From Diadophis punctatus similis (Eukaryota; Chordata; Lepidosauria; Squamata; Dipsadidae), in the NCBI GenBank assembly GCA_023053685.1, contig JALIGW010000022.1, positions 197,501-261,500 on the forward strand: DNA of 64,000 nucleotides. Reading direction: 5' to 3'. The notes below the pieces were generated by a model. That model was not told the origin of the DNA. It saw nothing but the letters and a program-made list of their open reading frames with translations, and ran no database searches. The position numbers and the translations under genes are program-made. Each line of letters opens with the position of its first letter. Within the stretch, counting starts at the first letter, position 1. Below are positions 12,401-24,412 of the stretch, piece after piece.

Positions 12401-15400
12401 CCCTCTGCCCATATTCCAAGATACAATGGAAGTTGGATTGTATGGTTCAAGGCAAGAAGCTGGCGGTGGGGGGGCAAGTGGGAAAGGCATCTCCGAATGG
12501 GCTGCGATTATCCCTCAGCTACTGCTCTTTCTTCTTCATACCCCACCCCACCCCACCCTACCCCTGTTCGGATCAGGGCCCAGCCTCAGGGATGGTGGGC
12601 TTGCAGTTGTACCAACTCCTTGCAACCCTCTGACGTGGATGTGGTGCTTCTGCTCTGCAATGCCAGGAAAGCCAGAGAGAAAAGCCTCCCCACCCCCAGC
12701 ATGCCCCCAGGCAGAAAGGGCCCCTGCAGAGTTTCCTTAAGGAAGACAGCCGTGATCTCCACCCAGTGCTTGGCTCACTTCCTTGCAAAAGCTTTCTTCT
12801 TTTTAAATAAGGATATAGGAGAGAAATGTCCAGAATGTTTTTAAGCACCAAATGCCCAACCAACACTGTTATTTTTTTTTGGCATACAAAGGCTTAAAAT
12901 GCATCTAGAAATCTGCCATAATTTACCTGAGAAAACAAGGACCCTGAATGTAAGGCCACCCCACCCCCGAGGATAGAACCAGTAATAAAAGCAGGCAGAA
13001 ATCCTATGCTCTCACCCGCTTGCCAATGCCTCTCCTAAATGGGTGCTGGCGATGCTCCTATATGGGTTACCTAAGAGCATACACTTGTCAGAGGTCAAAT
13101 TTATGAAGGAAAAGCTGATTAAAATCCCTCATCCCCATGTTAGAAGACTAAAGGAACTGGCTCAGCTCCAACTTCCTTCTTGGGAACTAACTAGAGGGGC
13201 TTAGCATATATTAAGGGTGGGCATTCTGTGAAAATCCGGCCACAGACTGGGCGGTTGTGCCTGCTGGTAAGAACTCCCCCCCCCCAGCTGCCAGCCCCCA
13301 GACCTGCAGAGAAGAGGAACTCCAACAAGGCAAGGCCCTGCATGACACCCCCCCCCCACCCTCACTGCCTTTTAAAATCCTGGATTGCACTCCAGCATCT
13401 CAGGTCTGGTGAGGAAGACTTTCTTGCCTTTTAATGAAATCTGTTGGTCAGAAAAGAAGCTACCCCGTTTCTGCTATGATTAGCCAGTGTTAGCCCTTTG
13501 CGAACTGGCCAGCTGGCAGCGTAGGACTCAGATTGTTGTACAAACCCAGCAAGGGGATAAATTCGGTATCCAGACTCCGCCTGTTGCACACCTTCAGTGG
13601 GTGTGAGTGAATCTATCCCAGAGATCCCATGTCCTGCCAGGCCAGAGTGTCTTCCGCTCTGCCCCTAACCTCAAATTGGCTGAGGTTGGCTCGGCAACTT
13701 TGACCCCTTAGCAGCCGCAAGCAGGCAGCCTCTCTGTGTCTGGGGAGAAGCCACACATTTTCAGCCACTGGCCAGACTCCTCAGCGGCTGCCAAAGCCTG
13801 GGGAAAAGCTGAAATAACCTGTCTTTAGTGGGGCAGACAGTCAAGGGATGGTGCAGACCTGGGCAAGTCCTATGGGTGCCACGGGGCTGAACAGGCTGGC
13901 CAAGCACCTCGGGGCAGCTTCCCTTCAGAGCAGGCCCCTCCTGAGCTCCCCAGGGCTGAGAAGCAGGGAAGTGGGTGGCCTCCTCCGAAGCCGGAGGAGG
14001 AGTGACTAGCAGGCGGGAGACCCTCCCAGTTCTGCCCCTCAGTTCCAACTGCAACTCGGGAGGCGCTGTGCCACATCCTCCACTGCGGAGGAGGGCGATG
14101 CCAGGCCGCATCAAGGATTACCTGGTTGTACAGACAAACTTCAGCCTGCTTGGCATCACGCAGGAAGAGAAAGAAGATGTGTGCCTGCACCAGGACCTCC
14201 CGGCGGTGCTCCCAGCTCTCCAGCAGCTTGTTCCAGCCCACCTCCAGCTTCTGCAGCCACTGCTGGAGGGACAGGTAGGGCAGCTCAGCTTCCTCCAGCG
14301 CCAGCACATCGTTGACAGCCTGGATCTTGGCATAATCCTCCTCATAGCGGCTGATCTCCTCCTTGAGCAGAGCGTGGTGGTGCAGCAGCCGCTCGGCCTC
14401 TGAGAGGCTCCCCGGCAGCTCCTCCCCGGGCGAGGCCACGGCTGCCTGGGTCTTCACCAGCCAGGTCAGGAAGCTGTCCAGATCCTGGATGAACTGCTGC
14501 AGCCTGCAAGGAGAGGTCGGGGCAGTGAGAGGCCTCCTGCAATGCCCCTGCCCAGATTGGCCTCCCTGACCTTCTCCAATTCCACCACTCCCATTGGCCA
14601 CCTGTGGCGAACCCCGTGCCCTGCCCTCTCAGCCACCGGCCCCGCTGACCTGCTGGCCACTGTCAACGAATCCTCGCAGCCCTGCAGCGTCTTCTTCAAA
14701 GCCTCCCACTCCTCGCTGATCTCCTCGAACTGCATGAGGACCTCCATGGCCTGGGCAGGGTGGGTGGTGGCCAAGGACTCCCCCTCCTGCTGCAGCTCAA
14801 CCAGCCGGGGCTCCAGGAGCACCAGGGCCGCTTCAATGGTGGAGAGGTGGCGCTGGAGGGAGAGGACGCTGCCCAGATCGCCACTGCTGTACTGGGTGGA
14901 CTCGATGGCCTTGCGCTTCTCCCGGATCCGAGACTTGATCTCGCTGCACTCCAGCAGGTAGTTCTGGATCTTCAGGATGGAGCCGAGGTGGTTCTTCTTC
15001 TCCTCCACCAGCTCCACCACTCGGTTCCACCTAGTCACCCCACAGGACCAGGAAAAGAGTGACAAGGATGGGAAAGGTCATGATGAGGTTATGGGAAGAA
15101 GAGACACGCTTGGCCCCCTCTGTCCAGCACCTGGGTGGGCCAGCAGGGTCTGGGCCTTGGGAGCAAGGCTGTGTCCAGCTGTGACCGAGCACCAGAGTCC
15201 CTGATTAGGGTTCTGCTCAGTGCTTGAGGAAGAAACGTGGGAGAGACGGTGGACACACAGTACAGTGCCCAGTTGTAAGAAAGGCCGTCCTCTCCTGGCC
15301 AAGCATGCAGGGATTTCTTGCAGGAGGAAAGAGATATAACTGCTCCCTCCTGCAGTGCTTGGCTCTGGCAACCCCTGGCCAAGCGTCCAGGGGTTGGGGG

Positions 15401-18400
15401 AGGCAGGACAGAGGGGAAGCAGCCTGTTCCTCCTTCCTTGCTTGCTCTCAGCGGAGCAGCCCAAAGGGACCCAAATCTAAAAAGAGAGAGGAGCAGCCGG
15501 GTCCCTGAAGGGTTTTCTGGGGACAAAATAGGAGAAGCTGCCATCCCCCTGGCCTGTACGTGGCTCAGAGAGGAGGTTGCCGGCCTTCATGCCGGACGTT
15601 CACCTGGGCTTCCCTCTCCCTCCAGCACAGGGCACTTCCTACCTGCTGTTGAGATGATCCTGGCAGGATCGGACTTCAGAGGAACTAGGGTGGCCCCCAT
15701 CAACCAGCTGCTGAACAATTTGGTTAACATCCAGAATGCGACCCATCAGGCTGTTCATCTCTTGGTCGAGGCTTTCAAACCTGCATGGGAAGGGAGGCGA
15801 GATCAGCCCAACTCACCCTGAAAACACTGCCCGCCTGGGCGGGAGGGGGCTGGGGGGAACGGAAGAAGTAGCAACGAAGGAAAGAAGAAGGCCAAGGCAT
15901 TTGGGTCCCGAACAATCCCATCCCCATCTTTCTCTCCACTGCCCCTCCTACCGGTGCTGGACCGCCTCCACGTCCTCCAGCTTCTCGGGCACTTCCATCC
16001 GGTTGAGCCACTGCTCCTTCTCGTCAACCCAGATCTCGCAGGAGTTCACCTCGCTAAAGAGGTGGTATACAGCCAGGGCATCCTGCAGCCACTGGCACCG
16101 CAGCACGGCCACCTCAGCCACCTCCTCGTACAGCTGCTCCACTTCCACGATACGGATCTGCACCTCCATGGTCTCGTGGTACTCGGGCGCCAGGGCAGCC
16201 AGCTGCTTCCGCAGAGCCAGGACCGCCGCCCGGTGCTTGTCGATTTCCTGCATCACCCCCTTGTGCTTCTTGACCAGCGAGCGGGTGGAGTGCTCGTCGT
16301 GCCCAAAGTCGTCACTGGAGACTAGGCGGTAGGCATCCTGCAGCCAGGCCACTAGGTCGTCCGTGTCGGCACTGAACTGGTGGAAGCTCAGGGCCCCTTG
16401 CAGCTTCTTCAGGTGGACGGCCGCCAGCCCCTCCAGCTTCTTCCAGCGCAGGCGCACGTCTCGGATCTTCTCCTGCACGTTGCCCAGGCTGAAGCGCTTC
16501 CGCAGCAAGGCCTGCTCACCCTGCCGCATGGCTGCCTGCAGCAGGGAGCGGCGGCCGCTCAGCTCACTCAGGAGCAGGTTGTGCTTGCTCAGCAGCTTTG
16601 CCACACTGTCCAGGTCCTTGCCGAAGCTCTGGGAGGACGACAGGATGCGCTCCTTCTCCCGCACCCAGGCCTCGGCCTCCTCTACCTCCTGCAGGAAGGA
16701 CCACAGCTGGCGGGAGGCCTCCAGCTCCTTCCGCCGCTTGGACGCCAGCTCCTGCAGCCGCTCCTGACAGCCCTGGACGTGGCTGACGCGGTTGCAAATA
16801 ATCTGGGGGTCGCAAGGCTGGTAGCCTGGGGGAGGAAGGATGCCCAGAACGTGGGGTGAGAGCCTGCACGATTACCCCACAAGTGCCCCCCCGCTGCTGC
16901 CAACCAGGCCCCAAGGATCACCTTGCAGCTCTGAGAACTTGAGGGCTGCAGTGTTGAGTGCCTGGACCCGGTCATGCTGCGCAGACACGTCGGCCTCCAG
17001 CAAGCTATGCTTCTGCAGCAGGTCCTCCACCTCCAGAAGGTGCTTCCCGAACTCCTTCGATGCCAGCTGGGCCTGCCAGGGTGATCGGGCATGAGTGCCA
17101 GTGGCGAGACTTGTGGCTTCTTCTCCCAGGAGAGGCCACGGCGGCACCCGCTGGAGCCACACCAAGTCTCTGCCGGCTCAGGGGATGGACCCACTCTAGA
17201 GTGCTGCTCTGGGGACAAAACATACCAGGGAGCCAGGAATTTCCTCTGGACCAGGCCAAGTTGGAAGGGATCCATGGGGCACCCTGTTTCCAGGCTCAGA
17301 GGGGTGGCACACTCTGACTTCAGCCTAAAGAACAGGGTGGCCCCCGACTTGGTTCTCTTTACTCTCTGTGGATTTTGCAGGGTTTTGTGTGATGTTGCAC
17401 ACCACTCAAGTGTTCTTTGAGATCAGGAGTCAGAGCTTACGTGTCCATGTGTCCGAATGCAGCTGGCGGGATTCAGCTTGGTAAAATGGTAGGGGGCAGG
17501 ACCCACCTTCCAGCTGATCTCCCGTTACTGAGCAGGGGATGAGGCAAGGTCCCTGTAGACCGCCTGCCCACCCACCCCCTAAGCTCCCCAGGAGGCCCCA
17601 GACCTGCAGTTCCTCCATCCAGTCAATCATGTAGACCATCTCCTGGAAGATCTTCTGCAGGGCGATGTTCTGTTCCAGGCGGGTGCGCCGGGCACTGACC
17701 AGCTCCGTCAGAAGTCCCCACTGGCGCAAGATGTTGTCCTTCTGGGCAATGATGCGCCTGCTGTCGTAGTAGCCCTCGGATTCCACTTCCTGGGCCAGTT
17801 CCAGCACCACCTGGATGCGTTCCTGGTAGGAGGAGATATCTGCCTCAATAGCCTCGTGCTTCTTCATGGCGGCCTCCACGGCTGGCAGGTCACAGCCAAA
17901 GTTGTCCTGAGAGGTGGAAAGGTCAGCTGGTGAGCAGAGGCAGGACAATATGTTCTTGCACATGCACAGAGTACCTTTTGAGCAAGCCAGCAGCTCTCTT
18001 GCCTTCTGGAAGGCTCCACGAAGGGGTGCCTGGAGGTCCAATCTCCATGGACACCCCCGGCCCCCAGGAAATCTTGCCTGCCTGGTCCCTGATGACTGCC
18101 GAGGCTCTTCAGCTGCCCGACCTCCTCATCTTCGTTGAGGTCCGTGCTTCATGGAAGCCTTTCCCCCAGCTGTCCCCACCAAGGCCAGCAGCCCCCCTTT
18201 TAGAAATGCCCCCCCCCGAGCTGAGCTCCATGGGACTTTCTCGTGAGGGACAGTATAAAGGGTCAAGAGAAAGCTTCACCGTGGGACGCCCGGGGTCCCT
18301 CAGCCCAACCCAGTCTTGCTACCTGAGAGACCAGCCGCTGGTTCTCATTCAGCCACGTTTCCCGCATGACGGCTTTGTGGTCGAAACGTTGGGCCAGCAG

Positions 18401-21400
18401 CTCCAACTTCTCCTGGCGGATGAGCTCAGCGCGAAGGGCCACTTCCCGTTCATGCTCTGCCTTCTCCAGCCGTGTCCAGGCCTGGCCAGAGAGAAAGAGA
18501 GAGAGGAGAGGAGGGAAGGGGAAGGGAGGGTCTGCCAGAGCCAAGACATGCCGTCAGACTACCCGCCTCTCTCTACCTTGTTGATATCTGAGATGCTCTT
18601 GCCCTCCTTGGGGACGTAGAGTTTGCGATTGTTGGCACGGAGTTTGCTCTGGATGGAGAAAAGCAATACCTCCAGGTTCCCCTTCTCCTGAAACCTGCGG
18701 GCAAAGGGCATGGGGTCAGCCCAGCCGGGGTGGACTGTCCCCACTGAGCAAGCAGGAAAGGTGGCAGCAGCAGCCTTGGGGGACACGCAGGGGCCCGGAG
18801 CATGAGCCCTGCTGGGAGACAGCGGGCCCCTCGGTGCCAAGACAGTCACGGCAGGCTCACTTGAGGGGCTTCTCCAGGGTGCAGAAGGCGGTGAAGGCCT
18901 GCAGCTGCTGCTGGACCCCAGACAGAGAGTTGGCAAACTTCTGGTTGGTGATGAAGGGGATGGTGATCTCGATCCATTCCAGTAACTCGCTGGCCAGAGA
19001 CTCGTATCGCTCTATGATCTTCTCGATCTCCAGCACTTGATCCAACACCTGGATCAGGGATAGGGGAGACTTTTGTGAAATCCCACTGTGCTCATGGCAG
19101 CAAGCAGATGCCTTCTGGGGCATCCGTACAATTGACCCAGCCTGCCACACGGCCTTGAGCACCTCTTAATTCCTCCGCAATGGCCGGCCAGCCAGCGCTG
19201 CCAATTCCTCCAGGCGCCTGTTTCTGGGAGCTTCTGCCCTCCCACCAGGCTGCCTGGCCAGATGCCAGGTCCACGTGGTACCCAAAGAGGCCCTGGCAGA
19301 CCAATGGTTGCCATCAGACACTCACGTTCCTCCTGAGGCTCTCCCAAAAGCTGGACCAGGCTCCTTCCTTCCAGGATCCACGCTGAGCTGCTGAGCATAG
19401 GGAATATCCCACCCAGGCTGGGGTGTGTGTGTCGGGGGGGGGGGGGCTTCCTTGCTCTGGACCAGCAGTGCGCCCTCTGCCCTCCGCCAAGCCTCCTGAG
19501 AGCCCCTAATGCATGGGGGCAGCGTGGGCCGGATGCCTCTGGGAGCCGCGCCTGCCAGGCTCACCTTTCCTATCCGCTTCCCCTCCACAGCCAGCGCCTT
19601 CATCTTGGAGAAGTAGTGGTAAAAAGAAACCACGTAGGTAAGGACGGACTTCTCGTCTGGATGCTCCACATTGACATCTGCGGGGGGGGAGGGGGGAGGA
19701 GGAGGAGGAAAGTACAGCAGCTGAGGAGCCAGCCAGGAGGCAGGCCAATGCCTCCTTTCCATGCTTGGCCAACAAGGATTTGAGGGGCAGAGCCTGGGCA
19801 GGTTCAGACCCACCGCTCAGGCGCCCCCCCCTGCCACCCCAACCAACTCGCAGGCTGTTGTGAGAAGGGAATGGATGCTGGGGAAGCGTGTGCACATCTG
19901 AGGTTCCCGAGAGACGGGGGGTTATCACCCTCTATGCGGGTCAGATCCTGGCACAGCCCCCCAGGAGTAGCAGGGACAAATCAGCCCATCCCCCAGTTCT
20001 GTCTGGACCCTCTGAGGCCCTGCCACTGGGGGCCTGGGGTCAGCACCCCTCCCTCTGTCTCCCGGCCTCTCTTGGTCCAAGGGGCAGCTGCCAGACTCCT
20101 CCGCAAAAGGGCCCTGGAGAGGAGCCTCTTTGTCCGCTGCCTTTGAACTGGGGCATCGGGGGCTACAGAGCCTGCCGGGCAAAGAGCTCTCTTGGGAAGG
20201 CAAACTCTGGCAGATGGGGCTCCATTCCACTTCAGATTAAAACGCAATAATGGAAGTCTAATCCTGGCAAATCAGGAAAAAGCCCAGATCTGGAGCCGCG
20301 ATTCCCAGACTGGTAGCAGGCAGGAGAGAAACCAGTTTCTCTGCCGGACTTTTGACTGAGGAGCTTCTTCCCAGCCCAGTTCAAGTGCTGCAGAGGGAAG
20401 GGCAGCAACTGGGCAGGCCAACCGGGTCCTGGTGCCTGAAATCCTGCCACCTGCTCCTTTGCCGCTTCCCCGCTTTGGGACAAGCGTCCAGCAAGAGGGG
20501 TCTGCACCTGTATTGGAAAGCTGGGCCTGGCAGAGCTCTGGACCTCCAACCTCCATCCCCACAGACCACCCAAACGCAACTGGCAAGAATCCTTCCCGGC
20601 TCAGAGCTCCTGGGGTTTCATTCTGCAGGTGTCTTGGGCAGAGAAAGCCACTTGTGCCATTCGGGGCCGATTCAGAGCCTTACCCTCGGGGTCCAGAAGT
20701 TTAGCCAGGCCCAGCTGCTGCTCGGCGGTGTTGAAGGCCTGCTGGAGGTTGTAGACCGCATTGGATTTGGTCAACTTCTTGAAGTCAATGATATCCGGCC
20801 TGGGGAGGAAACAGAAGACCTCCTGAGGTGCTGGGCCTGTCCAGGGTGGGACTGAAAGGGCATTCCTTCTCATGGCACTGGACCTACCCCTAGCCTGGGC
20901 CAAAGTCCATGAGAAACCCCCTGTATTTTGCAGCTGGCCAATTGACAGCTCCTGCAGGAGAGGCCACCTGCCCCCCCCCCCAGTCCCTGGCTGGAGAGAG
21001 TAGCCCCTGGACAGCAACCTTCCAGCCATGTTTTCTCCAGAGCCCCCTCGGAGCCCCCTCACCTGTGCTTGTGAATGAGAGCGCTGAAGGCCAGCCCGTC
21101 CCGCCAGCTGGTGGTGAAGTTCTGAATGTTAACCTCGGGGTAACTGAAAAGGAGGAGGAGCCTCTTCTGAACCAGGGCAGTTTAGGATAGAGAGGGGGCC
21201 TTGTTTCCCCCTCCATGCCAGCAGGCAGCTGCAAGGCCCCAGGGATCACCTGCCCACCGACAGGCTGCCCGCGCAGATCCAGGCAGGAGAGGATCCTTCC
21301 GAGTCACCTCTCGGTTGTCAGGACTCGGCTGCCTCAGAGACACCTGTACCTTCTTCAGAACTCACCCTGCCGTCTTCATCTGGCACCAGAGCAAGAGGGC

Positions 21401-23549
21401 ATCCTTGGCCGAGCGGGTCTCTCGGCTGTCTTCTGTTTCAATTTTAATCACCTGGATCTGGGAGGGGAAGCAGGAGAGGGGGGTCCTTTCGCTCTCCTCT
21501 CTCCAAAGCTCATCTGTGTTCAGCCCCCTCCCCACCCCCGTTTTCATTTCCATAGGTGCCTTCCCTGACATGCCCTAGAAACCAGCTGCCTCCCTCCCTC
21601 CCTCCCTCCCTCCCTCCCTCCCTCCCTCTTTTGCCCAGGACGCCCATCCTTCCTCAAACTCTCTGTGACTTGCACAGAATACCATTCTAGCTCTTCCTTC
21701 CTGCTTCTGGAGAGCTTAGGGAGACAAGGCGGTCTCCAGGTTGCTTCGGGCCTCACTTGGAAGCCTCCCCAGCTGCCCCAGCTGCCCAGGCATGGCCCTT
21801 CTGGAAGGGTTGCCCTCTTGCTCTACCTGGAACCTCAGGATGATGGTCCAGATGAGGCCCAGGGTCAGGCGGTGGTTGCCATCCACAATATCGTGAGAGC
21901 CCACGTTCTCCAGGTGAACTCGCTGCTCCTTCAGGAATTGCAGGGCTTTGTCCACATTTTCCAGGGAGTGGATCCGCATTCTCCCCCGGGTGGGTTTGGG
22001 CTGCCACAGAAGCCAATCAAAATATAACTGCTCCCATCAGGGCACAGTCTAAGCCCATGCAGAATTGACAAGTAAAAATAACAACCTTTAAAATTGCACA
22101 AATGCAATAAAATAAAAATATGATTGTATGTTTCTAAGTCACAGCACAGGTAACACTGACAGGTAGTTCTTGACTTACGACCAATTGTTTAATGAGCACT
22201 GAAAGTTATAACAGACTTGAAAACAGTTACTTAGAACCCATCTTCAAAGGCACAACCACACAGGCAAACTAGCTTGCATTTTCAACCGGTTGCAGAATTC
22301 CAGAATTTGGTTAAGAGATTTACAACAAAAACGCCCTGTCTTCTGCCTTTACCAACCACCCTTCTCAACAGCCCCTCACAACCCTGCAGAGAGCAAATGT
22401 GAGGCAGGGAGCATCCTGCCCAGACCCTCCCCCCTCCCTCCCTTCACTGCCTTCCCTTTCAGGGCTCAGCTGCCCTTTGGCCCCAAGGCCTGAAGTTACC
22501 CAGCCATAATCCAGGTGACTCCAACTGGCTCAAAAGTGCACCCCTCTTTACAGGAGTGACTAGCCCCTCTGCCCTAAGAGGCACCCCCCTCGTCCTCTGG
22601 GGCAGTCATCCCTGAAGAAGCCGAGAGACCCCCATACCAGCTGCTCCCCAGACAGAACTTCCAGCAGCTTGGTCAGCAGGTATCCGTCCCTCAGGTCTGT
22701 ATAAAGGTCGCCGATTCGGCAGGAGACCTGGCCCAGGTGGGAGTTGATCCACTTGGTGAAAGTCTTCTTCTGCACTGCGTCTCGCTCGTCTGGCAAAATG
22801 GGGGGGAAGGGGTGGCATTAGGCCGATCTCTCACCCAGCAGAGAAAGCCCACCTGCTCCCCAAGGACCAGAAGCTCAAGGCTGGGCTTGAGGGCCATCCT
22901 GCCGCCCCAGGGAGCTTTTCATTTTAATTGGCCCAGGAGACTTCTGGGGAAGGGGCCACAGCTGCAGCCATGGGGCCCTTCTCTATGGTGGTGTTTAAAC
23001 ACAGAGAGATGACAGCCACAATGGGGCCCAATCCCAGACCTCTCCAGCATTTCCTTCTCACTCTTCCTGGGGCTAAACTTTTTATTTCCAGAGCCTCGCC
23101 CCATGGAGATTCCTGGGACCTGGTCCAGCAATCCCCTCCCCACCTCCCCCCTCTCTGCATTTCAGGGCTCAGCACGAGGTAGGCACCCCTCCCTCACCCT
23201 GCACACTTAAGGAAGATCTCTCTGAAACCAAACCCCTCCTCTTTATTTAAAAATCCATTGGCTGCACCATTTCAGAGGGGAAGCACCCTCACCCAGCTCC
23301 GTTTTGGTGCTCCTCCCCATCGGCAATATCTTTTCCCGCCCAACAAGAGGAGCCCAGGCGGAGGAGGGGAGGCCTACCCGCAAGGGCCTTGATCCGGGAG
23401 CATTCAAAGAGCTTGACGTTGGTCGTGGCCTCCTCCCAAGGCCGTGGCTGGGGCGGGTCAGTGCTCTCCCATCGGGTATTGCTGAGTTGCTGCTGGGCCT
23501 CCTGGTTATCCAGCTGAGCTGGTGCAACGTTTGCCATGTTGCTGCTTTC
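1..23549 (-). CDS. SPTBN4: SPTBN4, beta-IV spectrin, 30 coding exons, 3' end off window
   Basis: Beta-IV spectrin crosslinks actin and binds ankyrin-G, organising the membrane skeleton at axon initial segments and nodes of Ranvier. Coding exons, 5' to 3' on the minus strand: 23378-23537, 22638-22789, 21827-22000, 21366-21457, 21063-21143, 20684-20799, 19565-19677, 18861-19048, 18577-18694, 18323-18481, 17604-17906, 16922-17072, 15952-16825, 15643-15780, 14650-15030, 14122-14503, 11616-11818, 11025-11115, 9550-9720, 6676-6939, 4255-4479, 3834-3923, 3248-3526, 2798-2928, 2519-2723, 1848-2225, 1494-1738, 1250-1388, 409-493, 1-75. All 29 internal junctions use AG/GT and keep frame by hand count, giving about 2,054 codons. 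The order is two CH domains, then spectrin repeats 1 to 17. Beta-IV rather than another beta spectrin is called from my recollection of the mammalian sequence (for example [25 protein letters not shown] repeat 17). No frame break is seen. Confidence 0.95.
1494..2225 (-). CDS. SPTBN4: SPTBN4 exons 26-27, repeats 14-16 including the ankyrin-binding region
   Basis: Exons 1848-2225 and 1494-1738 encode about residues 1748-1955. The run [23 protein letters not shown] is the strongly conserved part that, with the flanking helices of repeats 14-15, forms the ankyrin-binding surface in beta spectrins (family knowledge). The stretch [13 protein letters not shown] follows in repeat 16. The 1494-1738 exon starts [11 protein letters not shown]. 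Its acceptor is unusual: the bases upstream are purine-rich GGAC repeats ending in GGTAG, with almost no polypyrimidine tract. The start was chosen because VRQLQE continues the family alignment and keeps frame. Confidence 0.88.
4480..6675. other. SPTBN4 intron with one palindromic repeat
   Basis: This intron of about 2.2 kb lies between exons 6676-6939 and 4255-4479. Apart from the palindromic repeat at about 5989-6145 and a G-run near 6290, I see no coding or RNA feature. Confidence 0.7.
5989..6145. repeat. Palindromic interspersed repeat (foldback type)
   Basis: The left arm contains gagcttggttgtttttct and cattacccaactaggtaac. The right arm contains the reverse complements gttacc/ctagttgggtaatg and caagaaaaccaccaagctc. 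The two arms are about 65-70 bp each around a short centre, with a few mismatches and a short gap. Repeats of this kind are common in squamate genomes, and the family name is not certain. RNA from either strand could fold into a long hairpin. Confidence 0.75.
6940..9549. other. SPTBN4 intron, no recognised feature
   Basis: A 2.6 kb intron. It has poly-C/poly-G runs (near 7730, 7905 and 8040) and no convincing exon, RNA gene or mobile element. The right-hand end becomes CpG-rich from about 9290. Confidence 0.6.
9290..10620. promoter_or_regulatory. Intragenic CpG island, candidate internal SPTBN4 promoter
   Basis: This is a dense run of CpG dinucleotides and G/C blocks covering exon 9550-9720 and its upstream intron, with GC-box-like GGGGCGG-type motifs. 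The rest of the SPTBN4 body is only moderately GC-rich. Mammalian SPTBN4 makes a short Sigma6 form that lacks the CH domains and roughly the first nine repeats (established). This island lies exactly at the repeat 9/10 boundary, so an internal promoter is a reasonable inference. No TATA box is obvious. Confidence 0.55.
9550..9720 (-). CDS. SPTBN4: SPTBN4 exon 19, start of spectrin repeat 10, inside a CpG island
   Basis: This 171-bp exon begins at LDGWVAEKE and ends [10 protein letters not shown]. It holds the first helix of repeat 10, at about residues 1293-1349. Splice sites are clean (GCAG/CTGG and AAG/GTGGGT). It differs from its neighbours in lying within a CpG-rich block and in carrying a proline-rich stretch, [12 protein letters not shown], between the AB-loop region and the conserved [18 protein letters not shown] core. 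The segment is longer than I recall in the mammalian orthologue. The exon position also coincides with the start of the short Sigma6 isoform region known in mammals. Confidence 0.88.
11819..14121. other. SPTBN4 intron, no recognised feature
   Basis: A 2.3 kb intron, more AT-rich around 12200-13200 than its surroundings. Short C-runs are present. I see no exon with coding similarity and no element with clear ends. Confidence 0.6.
15952..16825 (-). CDS. SPTBN4: SPTBN4 large central exon, spectrin repeats 3-5 region
   Basis: This 874-bp exon codes for about residues 603-894. It starts after SELQG with [13 protein letters not shown] and ends AVQHR, running into FESLDQEM of the next exon. One very long exon in this position is typical of beta-spectrin genes. 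The sequence is heptad-rich triple-helical repeat, with the hallmark tryptophans in WLQDAYRL and WLNRMEV. The compact [16 protein letters not shown] stretch replaces the glycine- and alanine-rich low-complexity insertions that I recall in the mammalian protein here, so this version looks less diverged from other beta spectrins. Confidence 0.9.
19565..23537 (-). CDS. SPTBN4: SPTBN4 exons 1-7: N-terminus and tandem CH actin-binding domain
   Basis: The start ATG is at 23537-23535 in a good context (GCAACATGG). It opens a 53-residue variable head that ends SRIKALA. CH1 runs from about residue 55 to 160 ([31 protein letters not shown]). CH2 runs from about residue 175 to 285 ([32 protein letters not shown]). 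Exon sizes of 152, 174, 92, 81, 116 and 113 bp match the conserved intron pattern of vertebrate beta spectrins. The second and third exons join as [12 protein letters not shown], the usual CH1 junction. A likely splice acceptor 12 bp upstream of the ATG (exon edge 23549) means the rest of the 5' UTR lies in one or more upstream exons, probably near the CpG island at 31-33 kb. Confidence 0.93.
21586..21627 (+). repeat. (CCCT)n simple repeat
   Basis: About ten uninterrupted ccct units in an SPTBN4 intron, between the 174-bp and 92-bp CH-domain exons. Confidence 0.95.
22150..22250. repeat. Interspersed repeat fragment
   Basis: The string caggtagttcttgacttacg, followed by caattgtttaatgagcactg, is a pattern I associate with a common squamate repeat. 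The ends are unclear. The AT-rich flank (22080-22140) contrasts with the gene around it. Confidence 0.4.
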
Positions 23550-23989
23550 CTGGGAGCCCCATGAAGGGGCCACATGAACCCCTGAAGCTGCACCAGCCGC
23601 TTACATGCTGAGTTCAGAATTCCAAAGAAAGAATGAGAGAGAAAATGGCAGCTCTTGAAAGCGATCACCTGTTGGGCACACCTGCTTTGCGATGCCTACA
23701 CCTGGCCCCAAAGACTGTGTGAGATGTCACCAACATTCTCTGGCGAGGATGGAGAGGGGCTGGCAGATGCCCCCCCTTTCAACCAGTCCCCAGTGTAGCC
23801 AGCCAGGCAAGGCTGAGAAAAGACACAAGGCAAGGGCAGGCAATTAGTAGGTGTCTAGGCCTTTGCTGTCCCCTGGAGCAGGTGGGAGGCTTATCAAACA
23901 GCTCATCTGTTTGAACTAGCCCACTCTTTCCCTCAGGGTGCAACCTGGAGACCCTCAAGGCAGCTAGACTGCCCTACTAGATGGAGGGG

Positions 23990-23990
<1 letters not shown>
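23550..23990. other. Presumed SPTBN4 5' intron, no recognised feature
   Basis: This is the sequence between the first coding exon and the (TG)n tract. I see no exon or repeat that I can name. Confidence 0.5.

Positions 23991-23992
<2 letters not shown>

Positions 23993-24040
<48 letters not shown>
23993..24040 (+). repeat. (TG)n microsatellite
   Basis: More than 20 TG units directly before the L2-type LINE sequence. An open frame reading Cys-Val repeats through it is an artefact. Confidence 0.97.
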
Positions 24041-24041
<1 letters not shown>

Positions 24042-24412
24042 TGTGCGCACGCGCAATACCTTCTGCATACTCCTGATGATGTAGACAAGGCCATAGGAGC
24101 GATGAGTTCCGCCACTTGTTTATTGGACCCGTGTCCATCCTGGTTGGTTTCGGCCACCAGGGAGGTTTCACGCGGCTGGCTCCAGGCGTTGGTCAACGCT
24201 TCTCTGAGAGAGGGGTCCGTCCCGCGGCCCTTAAAAGTCGCGGTGGTGAGGCCCCTCCTCAAGAAGCCTTCCCTGGACCCAGCGGATTTAAAGAACTTCC
24301 GTCCGGTCTCCAACCTTCCCTTCGCGGGGAAGGTTGTAGAGAAAGTGGTGGCACTCCAACTCCTACGGCTGTTGGATGACACTGATTTTCTGGATCCCTT
24401 TCAATCGGGTTT
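24041..24412 (+). mobile_element. L2-type LINE, left part of the reverse transcriptase frame
   Basis: The frame encodes an RT N-terminal region with VVRPLLKKPSLD, LKNFRPVSNLPFAGKVVEKV and DPFQSGF, typical of the L2/CR1 group of non-LTR retrotransposons. It is 5'-truncated next to the (TG)n tract. It stops at the copia insertion and resumes at 29034. Bases 24408-24412 (ggttt) are the left copy of the target duplication. Confidence 0.88.
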